Both the position numbers and the translations under genes were made by a program. 36,947 nt of DNA from Actinomycetota bacterium (GTDB lineage: Bacteria > Armatimonadota > SYMT01): assembly GCA_005798285.1 (NCBI GenBank), contig SYKE01000130.1:1-36947 (forward strand), written 5' to 3'. This document shows positions 1-9,089 of the stretch, piece after piece. The notes under the pieces were generated by a model. That model searched no databases. It was not told the origin of the DNA and worked only from the letters and a program-made list of their open reading frames with translations. Position 1 is the first letter of the stretch. Each line of letters starts with the position of its first letter.

Positions 1-1647
1 CACCCAACCGTGGCCGTTGAAATCTGCGAACTGGGTGCTCTTGAGCTTCGGATTCAGGTCCGTGACGTTGGCCAGGAACTTGGGATCTCCCCAGTTCCCC
101 TTGAGCGCCGAGCCCTCGGGATTGAACTGCTGGATCTTGTCCTTTTGGTCATCCGTGAGCTCGCGCGGCTTGACCGGATACATCCCCTTGTCGGCTTCCA
201 TCTCGTTGTCCCACCACGTGTACCCGAGGTAGGTGGTGAGCATGTTGGTGCCGGGGTGCATGTGACAGGTGATGCACTGGCTCGTGGGAATGCGCTTTCG
301 CGTCATGGTGTGCCCGATCGGGTGGCCGGTCTCACCATCCGCTGCAGGCTCCAGTTTAGCCTTGGGATCTTCATCCGGCTCTGCGCCGCCGAGGGCACTG
401 TCCCGCGTGAACGACTGTCCGGAGTGCCCGTACTTCGCATAGTGTGCGGAGTGGGCCGGATCGCGATCATTCGCGTACACGTTGTGGCAGGAGGAACAAC
501 CGCTCGCCCGATAGTCTCCGGCTTTGTCGTTCGTGCCCAGGAAGTTCATGGTGGGGTCCAGCAGGCGAGTCTTCTGGGCTCCCAGCACGATCGGCTCAGT
601 TCGCAGAATGGTGCCGTGACCGCGGCTGCTGTTCTTGTCGTCGGGGCGACCGGGCTCTTCTTCGCGCGTTGGGTTGCCGACTTCACTCTGCGGCAGCTTC
701 TTGGAGCCGCCGCGCTCAAAGACGCGGAATATATTCGCGACCTGAGAAACTTCCCAACGCGGAAGCGGGAAGAGGGCAGGCAGTACGCCTCGCGCGCTCT
801 CCTCGGGAGTCGGCAGCCGGGCCTCTCCGGCCGCGCCGACAGGGACTCCCTGTAGCGCCTGGGGCAGGCTGTGGGCGTAGCGCGGATCCCAGCGCTTCTT
901 CTCCTTGTCCCAGATGCCCGCTGAGTAGCTCTCACCCAGGATCGGGTCCTTGGTCGGAAGCACGCCGTTGTTGTAGAGCGCGGCGCCGTAGAGGAAGCCA
1001 CCGTGAGTCATCATGCTCTTTCGAACGCCGAGCACTTCCTTTGCGTGGCAGGCGCCGCAGGCCACGTGCGCCACTCTAAGGTCACCCGGATTAACGAACT
1101 GGACAAACTCGATGCTCTCACGATTCAGGAGCGCATAGGTTCGCTCGGGCCAACCGGTCTTGATGCCCTTCTTGGCGGCCTTGCCCCACTCCTCGGGAAA
1201 GCGCGGGGCGACGTGGTACAGCGCCTTGTTCTTGTCCATGGCGCCGTCTTTGCCCATCACGATTTTGCCGTTGCCGCCGTGACAGGAAACGCAGGTGCCG
1301 GTGTTGTCGTTGAACTCCCGGTCCACCTCGTGGCTGGGCTCCACGTCGAAGTGGCAGCTCACGCAGCTCTCGCTGTCCTTGCCTTCCGGGTGCTTCGGCT
1401 TCTTGGCCTCGGCTGCCTTGTCATCGGCCGGCTTGGCGTCTTGCTGAAAGGAAGCGAGCCGGGCGTGGCCCGCCACTCGCGGGCCTTCACGGTCCACGTA
1501 TTCCGGATCCGCGTGCCGGTGTTCCGGCTGGGCGCCCTTCAGGAGCAGACTGGCTCCCACCCCGGTTCCCACCAACAAGTAGAGCCCCAGGGCAATCATG
1601 AAGGGGCTGCGCTTCCGGGCGCGTCGCTGAGTTTCTTCTGGGCGCAT
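1..1647 (-). CDS. Multiheme cytochrome c, N-terminally membrane-anchored (3' end outside the window)
   Basis: This reading frame is open from an ATG at 1647 to the left edge (549 codons seen, no stop). An AGGAG ribosome site lies 7 bases upstream. Residues about 16-36 form one hydrophobic segment after an Arg-rich start, so the protein is probably a membrane-anchored periplasmic cytochrome. Five CXXCH haem motifs are visible: CVSCH at about 95 and 119, CGACH at 197, CSSCH at 384 and CITCH at 458. Isolated His residues in between could be distal ligands. The role is probably periplasmic electron transfer. It follows the outer-membrane barrel gene by 36 bases in the same direction, so the two are likely co-transcribed. 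No specific family is recognised, and the missing C-terminus may hold more haems. Confidence 0.88.
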   Translation of the reverse strand, partial: MRPEETQRRARKRSPFMIALGLYLLVGTGVGASLLLKGAQPEHRHADPEYVDREGPRVAGHARLASFQQDAKPADDKAAEAKKPKHPEGKDSESCVSCHFDVEPSHEVDREFNDNTGTCVSCHGGNGKIVMGKDGAMDKNKALYHVAPRFPEEWGKAAKKGIKTGWPERTYALLNRESIEFVQFVNPGDLRVAHVACGACHAKEVLGVRKSMMTHGGFLYGAALYNNGVLPTKDPILGESYSAGIWDKEKKRWDPRYAHSLPQALQGVPVGAAGEARLPTPEESARGVLPALFPLPRWEVSQVANIFRVFERGGSKKLPQSEVGNPTREEEPGRPDDKNSSRGHGTILRTEPIVLGAQKTRLLDPTMNFLGTNDKAGDYRASGCSSCHNVYANDRDPAHSAHYAKYGHSGQSFTRDSALGGAEPDEDPKAKLEPAADGETGHPIGHTMTRKRIPTSQCITCHMHPGTNMLTTYLGYTWWDNEMEADKGMYPVKPRELTDDQKDKIQQFNPEGSALKGNWGDPKFLANVTDLNPKLKSTQFADFNGHGWV

Positions 1648-1683
1648 GCTCACGCTCCTGCGATGCCGTCTTGCCTGCCGCCC

Positions 1684-3702
1684 CTAAAAGGCGAGCTGGA
1701 CCTTCGTAAAGAATGAGTACAGAGAGGTGTCCTGGAAAACGTCCTTCACGCCACGACTGGGCTTGAGCACCGAGGCGCCCATAAAGAAGATGACGTTGTC
1801 GTTCAGGAACGGCCGGTGGCGCAGTCCGAGACTGAAATCCCAACCGACACTGGAATTGATGTCGTTCTGGTTCAGCACGGTCTCCAGCACCTTGGTTTGA
1901 AGGAACTTGATGTAGCTGATGTTCGCTGAGGCGCGCCACTTGGGCGTCAGCTCCACATCGGTGCCGAGGTTCACGATCATCACGCCTGGGTTCACGAAGT
2001 TGCCCTGACCGTGAAGCTTGCTGCCGCGGAGGCTCGGGAGTAAGCTGCCGTCTCCGAATAGATCAGCGCCGGTCCCCGTAAGGCGGAGGCCCTGACTGTT
2101 GATGAAACTGAACGGCCCGCCGATGAAGTTCGGGTTATCCACGATGGCGTCGAAGCCCCGCGCCGTGTTGTCGTTCGGCTTCGAGTCGCCGGACGCGTAG
2201 AAGAACGAACTCTTCAATCGGTACCAATCCCGATCGTAGGAGATCTCGGCCGCCGCCATCTGCGCATTGATCCGCGTCCGCTTCCCAGCCACCGGGTTCA
2301 GTTCATCGACCCCGAACGCCTGGTAGAACGAATGCGAAACATTGATGCGACCAAAGTGCCCATCGCCGTTCAGTCCGACGTAGCCGACCCGAACGTCGTG
2401 CACCCTCGCCGCGCCGATGAGCGTCGGCCGCACCTGCACGTTGTCGTTGCTGAAGAACCGGCTTCCGCGGTCGTGGTTGTACGCAGCGACCACCTGCCCG
2501 GTGTATCCGGGACGGAAGAGGTCTTGGAGGTAGTAGTTGGCAACGAAGATGTCCTGCTGGCGGTCATCCCCAACCCGATTCAGGCGGCTGTAGGTGTCCT
2601 TCTCCCACGGACGTAGGTAAACCAGGTTGAACTGCCGCCGATTGGATCGGCTGTTCCCGAAAAGCCGAAATCCCGGGGAGTTCTCCACGAGGAGGAACCC
2701 CCGGAAGTCGGCGTTGAAGGGCTGAACCCCTGCCCTCAACGAGAGGAAGTCGTAGTTGCGGCTGAGGTCCTTGACCTTGTACTCGCCGTAGGCTTCCTGC
2801 AGCGCCACGCTATCGAGATTGGTTCGATTCGTGTTCCGCCGAATGTCCACGTTGGCCACGCCCAACTCCCGAGAGTTCAGGAAGTTGACGTTAAACGCCG
2901 GTGTGAATCGGAACGCCCAATCCTTGGGCTTGAATGCCGTATCCCCGTGGAAGAGTTCCGTCGAAAGGAGGAACGTCTGATCCACCACGACCTGACCGGG
3001 CCCGCCGAAGAACTTGTACGCTCCCGGACGCTCGGCGCTGGTTCCCGAAGGCGTGTATCGGCTTCGGGAGTTCCACAGGGTTTCACTCAAGACGGAGAGT
3101 TCAAGAAACGTGTTCTGGCCATTGATGGGGTAGTCCCCCTTCAACACGTTTTGATTGAACGGATCCAGTAGCCCTCGACTCTTGTGATAGGTCGCGCCCT
3201 GGTCGTGATCCTTGCCATAGCGAAGGAAGTCCGGAAAAGGGATCCGCCAGCGGTCTGGGAAGGGAAGAAAGTTCCCGTCCTCTTGGGGAGCGCGCTTCCG
3301 AACTCGAGAGGGGCCGGCCGCTCCCAGCGGAGGGCCGACGACACCCTTCGGCAGGTTGAAAAGAGGCTTCTTCTCCTCTTCCTTCTTGTCCCCGTCTTTT
3401 TTCTCCCCGTCGGGTTTGGCGTCGTCCGTCTTGGCGGGCGCGCCCTCTGCCGGCCTGGCTTCCGCAGCAGGAGCGGCATCCTTCTTGGGTTCCTGCGCCG
3501 AACTCTCCTGAGTCGCGGATGCGGGGGTGGCCGCCGCGGGGGCAGAGCCCTCGAGCACGGATGAAACATCCCCGGTCGCGGCCGAGGGGACTGCCCCTGG
3601 CGCTTCATTAGTCGCACGGGCGGGCGCGGAAAGCGCCGCGACCCCGGCGACCGATGCGATCCACACAATCGCGGCCTTCGACAGCCGACTGTCGTGTTGC
3701 AC
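1684..3702 (-). CDS. Outer-membrane beta-barrel (porin-like) protein with signal peptide and Lys/Glu/Ala-rich linker
   Basis: I chose the GTG at 3702 because a GGAGGGA ribosome site sits 5 bases upstream and because it gives a standard signal peptide, with a hydrophobic core at residues about 10-25 and a predicted cut after AlaArgAla. An ATG 33 bases further upstream is in frame but would put extra polar residues before it. Residues about 30-115 are low-complexity, rich in Ala, Pro, Lys, Glu and Asp. The remainder (to 672) alternates polar and aromatic/hydrophobic residues in beta-strand fashion and ends in a terminal Phe, as expected for BAM-inserted outer-membrane barrels. The gene is directly upstream of the multiheme cytochrome, suggesting a role in electron or substrate passage across the outer membrane. 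The specific family is not recognised. Confidence 0.75.
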   Translation of the reverse strand: MQHDSRLSKAAIVWIASVAGVAALSAPARATNEAPGAVPSAATGDVSSVLEGSAPAAATPASATQESSAQEPKKDAAPAAEARPAEGAPAKTDDAKPDGEKKDGDKKEEEKKPLFNLPKGVVGPPLGAAGPSRVRKRAPQEDGNFLPFPDRWRIPFPDFLRYGKDHDQGATYHKSRGLLDPFNQNVLKGDYPINGQNTFLELSVLSETLWNSRSRYTPSGTSAERPGAYKFFGGPGQVVVDQTFLLSTELFHGDTAFKPKDWAFRFTPAFNVNFLNSRELGVANVDIRRNTNRTNLDSVALQEAYGEYKVKDLSRNYDFLSLRAGVQPFNADFRGFLLVENSPGFRLFGNSRSNRRQFNLVYLRPWEKDTYSRLNRVGDDRQQDIFVANYYLQDLFRPGYTGQVVAAYNHDRGSRFFSNDNVQVRPTLIGAARVHDVRVGYVGLNGDGHFGRINVSHSFYQAFGVDELNPVAGKRTRINAQMAAAEISYDRDWYRLKSSFFYASGDSKPNDNTARGFDAIVDNPNFIGGPFSFINSQGLRLTGTGADLFGDGSLLPSLRGSKLHGQGNFVNPGVMIVNLGTDVELTPKWRASANISYIKFLQTKVLETVLNQNDINSSVGWDFSLGLRHRPFLNDNVIFFMGASVLKPSRGVKDVFQDTSLYSFFTKVQLAF

Positions 3703-4033
3703 GGAACTCCCTCCATCCGGCCCCTGCCGGCGCAAAGACCGGGCCTTCCCAGAAGCCGCCGTTCACCCAAATCAAGTAGCGAGGATTTTGCCGGAAGGTT
3801 GCCGCTTTCCTCCTGCTCGTAAGAAGGGACGAACCGAAGCCCACATTTTGACCCGTACTCCCACCACAGTTGCTCACCCATGCCTCTCAGGTTGGAAGCC
3901 ACTCGGTCCGGAACTCACACCAACGGAGTATGGGTTGAGATCCAATCTCCGTAGCGCCGTAGGGGAGGAAGCCACAGCGGTCTGCACGAACAATCTTCGG
4001 AAGCTCCGCTTTCGGATAGGGAAACACAGACCG
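3703..4033. other. Divergent intergenic region between the outer-membrane barrel and gdh
   Basis: These 331 bases separate two divergently transcribed units, so promoters for both must lie here. The GGAGGGA ribosome site of the minus-strand gene lies within 3707-3713. An AGGGA lies at about 4017-4021, rather far (about 12 bases) from the gdh ATG. I see no convincing -35/-10 pair, no strong inverted repeat and no RNA gene. Confidence 0.4.
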
Positions 4034-5269
4034 ATGAAGGCATTTGAAGCCACCAACCGTTACATTCGACAGGCATCCCAGATCATGGGTCTGGGCAGCC
4101 GGGTCGAGTCGCTCCTCCTCTCCCCCGAGGCCGAGCACAATGTGACGGTCCCGGTAGAGCTGGATAACGGCGAACTGGCGGTGTTCACCGGCTACCGAAT
4201 CCAGCACAACAGCGCGCGCGGCCCGATGAAGGGCGGCCTCCGCTATCACCCGACCGTCGACGCCGACGATGTCCGAGCGCTCGCGTCTCTGATGACGTGG
4301 AAGACGGCAGTCGTCAACATCCCCTACGGCGGTGCCAAGGGCGGAATCTCCTGCGATCCCAAGAATCTCTCCCAGGGCGAACTGGAACGGGTGACCCGCA
4401 AGTTCATCCAGCGAATCAGCGAGGCGATCGGACCGCAACGCGACATCCCCGCGCCGGATGTGAACACGAACGCCCAGGTGATGGCCTGGATCATGGACGA
4501 GTACTCCCGGCTGCACGGGTTTGCGCCCGGCGTGGTGACGGGGAAGCCGTTGGAATTGCACGGCAGCGAGGGCCGTGAGGCCGCCACCGGTCGTGGCGTC
4601 ATCTACATCACCGAAGAGTATCTGAAGGATACCGGCCGCACCCTTGCGGATGTCTCCGTAGCCGTGCAGGGCTTCGGAAACGTGGGATCCTTTGCCGCTC
4701 GCTTCGCCCACGAGGGCGGCGCCCGGATTGTAGCCCTCAGCGACGCCAGTGGAGCCATCCGCTGCGCCAAGGGGCTCGATATCCCGACTCTTCTGAACTA
4801 CGGCCGCACCCGCACGCCTCTCTCCACCTACCAGGCCGAGGGAGTCGAGCACATCAGCCAGGAAGAACTCCTCACCACGGAAGTGGACGTGTTGATCCCC
4901 GCGGCGCTCGGAGGCGTGTTTACTGCCGAGGTCGCCGAGGAAGTTCGCGCCGGTGTGATCGTGGAGGGCGCCAACGCACCCACCGAGCCGGAAGCCGACG
5001 AGGTCTTCGCTCGGCGGGGAATTCCCGTCATTCCCGACATTCTCGCCAATGCCGGCGGAGTCACGGTGAGTTACTTCGAGTGGGCGCAGAACATTCAGTG
5101 TTTGCGCTGGACCGAGGATGAGGTCAACTCGCGGCTGAAGCACATCATGACCAGCAGCTATGCGACCATCCGAAACCTGGTCAAGTCACGAAATGTGTCG
5201 TGGCGAACCGCCGCCTTCATCGTGGGGCTCGGCCGGGTCGCCAAGGCTACGGTCCTTCGCGGCATCTAG
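4034..5269 (+). CDS. gdhA: Glutamate dehydrogenase (Glu/Leu/Phe/Val dehydrogenase family)
   Basis: The product (411 aa, normal length for the hexameric NAD(P)-dependent enzymes) deaminates L-glutamate to 2-oxoglutarate and ammonia. The glutamate-site signature ARGPMKGGLRYHP and the catalytic-lysine segment YGGAKGGI lie in the N-terminal third. The Rossmann motif QGFGNVGS is at about residue 215, and the C-terminal NAGGVTVSYFEWAQN block is intact. The GGLRYHP form argues for glutamate rather than leucine or phenylalanine as substrate. The frame is open further upstream, but homology begins at this ATG. The gene ends 29 bases before the cNMP-binding protein gene and probably heads that operon, where it would supply 2-oxoacid or recycle amino groups. 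Confidence 0.93.
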   Translation: MKAFEATNRYIRQASQIMGLGSRVESLLLSPEAEHNVTVPVELDNGELAVFTGYRIQHNSARGPMKGGLRYHPTVDADDVRALASLMTWKTAVVNIPYGGAKGGISCDPKNLSQGELERVTRKFIQRISEAIGPQRDIPAPDVNTNAQVMAWIMDEYSRLHGFAPGVVTGKPLELHGSEGREAATGRGVIYITEEYLKDTGRTLADVSVAVQGFGNVGSFAARFAHEGGARIVALSDASGAIRCAKGLDIPTLLNYGRTRTPLSTYQAEGVEHISQEELLTTEVDVLIPAALGGVFTAEVAEEVRAGVIVEGANAPTEPEADEVFARRGIPVIPDILANAGGVTVSYFEWAQNIQCLRWTEDEVNSRLKHIMTSSYATIRNLVKSRNVSWRTAAFIVGLGRVAKATVLRGI

Positions 5270-5298
5270 GCCGAATCCCGGATCGGAGTGTTACGAAA

Positions 5299-5853
5299 AT
5301 GAGTGCTCATTTGAATACCGAGGCAGTTCGGAGCTTCCCATGCTTCTCCGACCTCACCGAGGCGGAAGCGGCCGCGGCGATGGAAGCCTTCCGCACCGTG
5401 GAACTGGCCGCGGGAGACCGCCTCTTCTCACAGGGAGATGCCGGCGACAGCGTTTACCTCATCGCTGCCGGCCAGGTTGATGTCCTGGTGGACATTGACG
5501 GGAAGGCCGATGATCACGTCGTTTCGACGCTCGAGCGCGGCGCCATTTTTGGCGAGATGTCGCTACTCTTGCAGGAGCCGCGAAGCGCAACGGCTGTCGC
5601 ACATACCGCAGCAACTCTCTGGGAAATATCCGCAGCCGCCTATCAGGCAGCGGTGGATGCGGAGCAACCGTGGGTGTACAAGTTCATGTGCGCCACCGCC
5701 CACGCACTCGCACGCCGGCTTTCGACCCTGGATCGAAAGTTGTCGGACTTGATCAGCGCTGAAGCCCAGCCGGAAGCTCCCGTGGCTGGCGCTGCCCGCG
5801 TGGCTGAGCTGGAGTCACTGCGGACTCGTCTCTTCTCCGAGTGGTCCTTCTAA
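5299..5853 (+). CDS. Stand-alone cyclic-nucleotide-binding domain protein (no DNA-binding domain)
   Basis: This 184-residue protein is essentially one cNMP-binding domain, residues about 10-130. It carries an intact phosphate-binding cassette, FGEMSLLLQEPRSAT at about residues 91-105, with the Arg and Ser that bind the cyclic phosphate in the CAP/EPAC family. A helical tail follows. There is no helix-turn-helix, so it is not a CRP/FNR-type transcription factor. It may act by binding partner proteins. I chose the ATG at 5299 because a GGAG lies about 10 bases upstream, and the frame upstream of it overlaps gdh. The next gene begins 4 bases after its stop. Two later enzymes of the cluster carry closely similar cassettes. 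Confidence 0.85.
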   Translation: MSAHLNTEAVRSFPCFSDLTEAEAAAAMEAFRTVELAAGDRLFSQGDAGDSVYLIAAGQVDVLVDIDGKADDHVVSTLERGAIFGEMSLLLQEPRSATAVAHTAATLWEISAAAYQAAVDAEQPWVYKFMCATAHALARRLSTLDRKLSDLISAEAQPEAPVAGAARVAELESLRTRLFSEWSF

Positions 5854-5857
5854 ACCC

Positions 5858-6700
5858 ATGCCTCCGGTTCTTGACCCCAAACGCTACCTGAGAGCCTTCA
5901 TCGTGGCCGGGATGTCCGTGCTGGTGTTTCTCATCTGCGTGGCCTTCGCCTATCCCCATGACAACGTGCGGCTCGCGTCGTCGCTTCACGAGGCGCATCA
6001 AAGCCAGAAATACAAGGACGCGGTAGCGCAACTGGCCAAGAAACCGGGGCTTGCCTCGGTGAACGAGTGTACCTCCTGCCACGAAGATCGCGGCCCGATC
6101 TCGACGCTGGTGTTCGAGCGCATTGCCGTTAGCGACGCCGCCTGCGGTCGCTGCCATGCGCCCGATGAGGCAATCGGTCGGGCTTTCCTGAGCAAGGAAA
6201 AGGGGAAGGCCCGGCTGGGTCGGCCTGCCCATCAGGGCCTCGCGGCGGACGGTAAGGGCGGCGAAGCAGGAGTCGCCGGTAAAGTCGTGGGGCTGCAGAC
6301 GTCTCTGGATGGCCACCTCTCGGTCAAGCTCGGGTGTGGCGAATGCCACCCCGACCACAAGGGCAAGGGGTTCGTTGAAAAGATTGACGTTCCCACCGCC
6401 GAGAACGGCGCTGTAGACGGCGACGCGGACCTCGCTGAGAAGAATCTGAAGCTTGGGAAGCACACGGCTGTGTCGGCGCCGTGCATGGCCTGCCACCTGC
6501 CCGAGGAGAAGTCGGACGATGCCCGACAGGTCATCGCCGCGATGCTGAAGGCGCACGACGGGATCGGGTTTGAACCGGAAATCGAGACCAAAACACGAAG
6601 TGGGTTTATCGAGACCCTTCAGAAGCAGCAGATCCCCGCCCGCAAGCAGTGCGGCCCCTACTGCCACGGCGAACACGCCCCACAATTGAATGATGACTAG
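5858..6700 (+). CDS. Membrane-anchored multiheme cytochrome c (4 CXXCH + 1 CX3CH)
   Basis: The 280-residue product has one N-terminal hydrophobic segment (about 12-32) followed by a periplasmic domain. Haem-attachment motifs are CTSCH (71-75), CGRCH (96-100), CGECH (160-164) and CMACH (209-213). A fifth site near the C-terminus reads CGPYCH (265-270), which has three residues between the cysteines. Known CX3CH sites can carry covalent haem, so the protein may bind five haems. The gene begins 4 bases after the cNMP protein and is followed 12 bases later by the ferredoxin-like fusion. It is therefore the likely periplasmic electron acceptor or donor for the membrane redox module. No exact family was recognised. 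Confidence 0.88.
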   Translation: MPPVLDPKRYLRAFIVAGMSVLVFLICVAFAYPHDNVRLASSLHEAHQSQKYKDAVAQLAKKPGLASVNECTSCHEDRGPISTLVFERIAVSDAACGRCHAPDEAIGRAFLSKEKGKARLGRPAHQGLAADGKGGEAGVAGKVVGLQTSLDGHLSVKLGCGECHPDHKGKGFVEKIDVPTAENGAVDGDADLAEKNLKLGKHTAVSAPCMACHLPEEKSDDARQVIAAMLKAHDGIGFEPEIETKTRSGFIETLQKQQIPARKQCGPYCHGEHAPQLNDD

Positions 6701-6712
6701 TGGTCTCCGGCG

Positions 6713-9049
6713 ATGAATGAGCTGACTCGACCCGATCTCGCGGAGCACCTGGAACGATCCGACCTCTTCCAGGACCTGTACGCTCTTCCCGACGCCGCCC
6801 GCTATCGTAACGCGCTGCGGGCTGTAAGGGGCTGGCGACTCTCCCGAGGAGAAATTCTCTCCGCCGATGAGATGCGCCCGGCCGCCTATGTGGTGCTGGA
6901 GGGATATGTCGGCGTCTATGACCCGACAAATCCGCCGAAACCGCGCGATCCAAACGACGAGAACGCGCCCAAACCCCGCCGCATTTTCGGCCAGTGGTCC
7001 GCGCTCCGGGGCAGCGTCCCGTCCGACCGTCTGATCGCGGTCGAGCCTTCGCTGGTCATTGAGGTCACCACAGCGATGCTGGCGATTCTCCTCGGGGGTT
7101 CATCCAGCCAGTTTCAGGTGGAGTTCTTCACGCCGTTCCTGATGGCAGTGGACGCCATCTCGGATGCTCCTCCCGAGATTCTCGACGCTACCGCCCGGCG
7201 AGCCCGGTTTCGCTGGTTCAAGGATGGAGAGCCGATTGTCCGCCGGGGAGACTACGGTTCCACCGTGTACTTCATGCTGGCCGGGCAGGCATCCACCCAG
7301 TTGCCCGACGGGCGCAGCTTCCCGATGCCAACCGGCAGCTACTTCGGCGAACTTGCTGTCCTGACGTCTCAGCCCCGCTCGGCAACGGTGGCGGCAGCGG
7401 GACCCTGCCTCACCATGGAGTGCAACCGGATCGTCTTTGGCGACCTCCGCAAGAAGAGCAAGACTCTCAAGGACCTGGTTGAGAAGAGCTATCGCGAGCG
7501 CCTGATGAGATCGCTCCTCGCCAGTACGCCGATCTTCGAGGGCCTCTCCGACGGGGAGTTGGGAGAGCTTTCCAACATCGGCACTCTCGAGACTTTTGAT
7601 GCTTACGAGCCGATATTCTTCCAGGGTGAGGAAGCCGACTCCCTCCTCATCGTGATCAACGGCACCATGACCGTGGTGCAGGATCAGGCCGGCGGCACTC
7701 TTCCGCTTGCCTGGGTGGGCTCCAATCAGGCCGTCGGCGAGATGGCGCTGCTCCCGGAAGTCAGCGGGAATGATCGACGCGGTCAGACTGTGACCGCCCT
7801 TCAGAAAGTAGACGCCGTCAAGATCACGAAGTCCGACTTCGAACGGCTCTGCCGGGATCACCGTCCGATCTATCAGCGCATCCGTGACACGGCACTTCGC
7901 CGCTCCATGCAGAACACCAGCATGGCAGTGGACGAGGATCGCTCCATTCGTCTCGGCTGGATCCTGGAGACCGAACATCTCGCCGGCAACTGGGTACTCG
8001 CAGTCGACATGAACGACTGCATCCGCTGCGGCAACTGTGTAGCGGCATGCGAAGCCACCCACGAAGACGGGCAGTCGCGCTTTCTCTGGAGCGATATGCG
8101 ACAGGCCGAAGACGTGATGCCGTCCGTCCGGCTGTCAAGCTCCTGCCAGCACTGTGAGTTCGCGCTCTGCATGAACGTGTGCCCGACGACGGCGATCGAG
8201 CGCGATGATCAGAATGCCACGGTCTACATCGATTACACAAAGTGCATCCGATGCGGAAAGTGCGCCGATCCGAGTCAGGGCTGCGCCTATGGCAGCATCC
8301 AGATTATTCCCGCCGAGACGGTGAATCCGCAGGCATCGCGGCCACTTCTGCTTCAGCTCCTGGATAAGTTCCGCAAACCGTCGGAACCCGTCGGCGAGCC
8401 GAAGAAGGACGCCAAGCAAGGCAGCCGCTATCCGGTGAAGTGCGACCTCTGTCACACGTTGCCCTTCCAGGCCTGCGTCAAGCACTGCCCCACCGGCGCG
8501 GTGTTCCGCCTCGATGGGCACCAGCAATTCAGCAGCGCCATGACGGCTGCGGCCCCGGGCGGGCTACGTGGAAACCGGCCCTCGGGAGAAATGCGGCGGC
8601 TTTACGTCAATGCCAGGTTCGCCCACGGAATGCAAGCCAAAAAGCCCGGTGAGTTGCACCTCACTGTTTCCCCCACGGGCCCCGGAACGATGATCCTCGC
8701 TCGCGAGCCGGAGTACGGCGTGCTACAGACCCGGCTGAACATGTACCTCGTCGCGCCCGACAACTGGCGTATCGGCGGCAACAGCCTCCGACAGTTCAAG
8801 TTGAACCGAGACGTGATGCGGGGTGAGGACAAGTATCCAATCACCAGTCCGGACGCCGGACAGTTCACGCTTCAACTTGCGGTGTACCAGGGCGGCCTGT
8901 ATCTGGGACGGATCCCCATTCCGTGCCCCGTAGAACCGGCAGCCGCAAAGGCGCCGCCGGCGGCTGCAGCCAAACCGGCGGTCCCGCCCGCCGGCGCTGA
9001 AGGCGCCGAACGAAAAAAGACCCCGAAAACGCTTCCACCCAAGGCCTGA
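6713..9049 (+). CDS. Fusion: cNMP-binding domains + HybA/DmsB-type 4x[4Fe-4S] ferredoxin + C-terminal beta domain
   Basis: The 778-residue protein starts with a degenerate cNMP-like domain (about 20-130). A clear one follows (about 155-255) with cassette FGELAVLTSQPRSAT near 211-225. A third (about 265-385) has an altered cassette lacking the PRSAT core. Four cysteine clusters follow, typical of HybA/NrfC/DmsB subunits: CIRCGNC (from 436), CQHCEFALCMNVC, CIRCGKCADPSQGC and CDLCHTLPFQACVKHC (from 577). The C-terminal 150 residues look beta-rich and end in an Ala/Pro/Lys tail. Such ferredoxin subunits carry electrons between a molybdenum or tungsten enzyme and a membrane quinone or cytochrome subunit. 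Both candidate partners are encoded downstream (AOR-family protein and cytochrome b). The cNMP domains suggest allosteric gating. Confidence 0.9.
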   Translation: MNELTRPDLAEHLERSDLFQDLYALPDAARYRNALRAVRGWRLSRGEILSADEMRPAAYVVLEGYVGVYDPTNPPKPRDPNDENAPKPRRIFGQWSALRGSVPSDRLIAVEPSLVIEVTTAMLAILLGGSSSQFQVEFFTPFLMAVDAISDAPPEILDATARRARFRWFKDGEPIVRRGDYGSTVYFMLAGQASTQLPDGRSFPMPTGSYFGELAVLTSQPRSATVAAAGPCLTMECNRIVFGDLRKKSKTLKDLVEKSYRERLMRSLLASTPIFEGLSDGELGELSNIGTLETFDAYEPIFFQGEEADSLLIVINGTMTVVQDQAGGTLPLAWVGSNQAVGEMALLPEVSGNDRRGQTVTALQKVDAVKITKSDFERLCRDHRPIYQRIRDTALRRSMQNTSMAVDEDRSIRLGWILETEHLAGNWVLAVDMNDCIRCGNCVAACEATHEDGQSRFLWSDMRQAEDVMPSVRLSSSCQHCEFALCMNVCPTTAIERDDQNATVYIDYTKCIRCGKCADPSQGCAYGSIQIIPAETVNPQASRPLLLQLLDKFRKPSEPVGEPKKDAKQGSRYPVKCDLCHTLPFQACVKHCPTGAVFRLDGHQQFSSAMTAAAPGGLRGNRPSGEMRRLYVNARFAHGMQAKKPGELHLTVSPTGPGTMILAREPEYGVLQTRLNMYLVAPDNWRIGGNSLRQFKLNRDVMRGEDKYPITSPDAGQFTLQLAVYQGGLYLGRIPIPCPVEPAAAKAPPAAAAKPAVPPAGAEGAERKKTPKTLPPKA

Positions 9050-9089
9050 ACAGCCGGACCGGCCCGACCCGCCAGAAACCGAGATCCCC

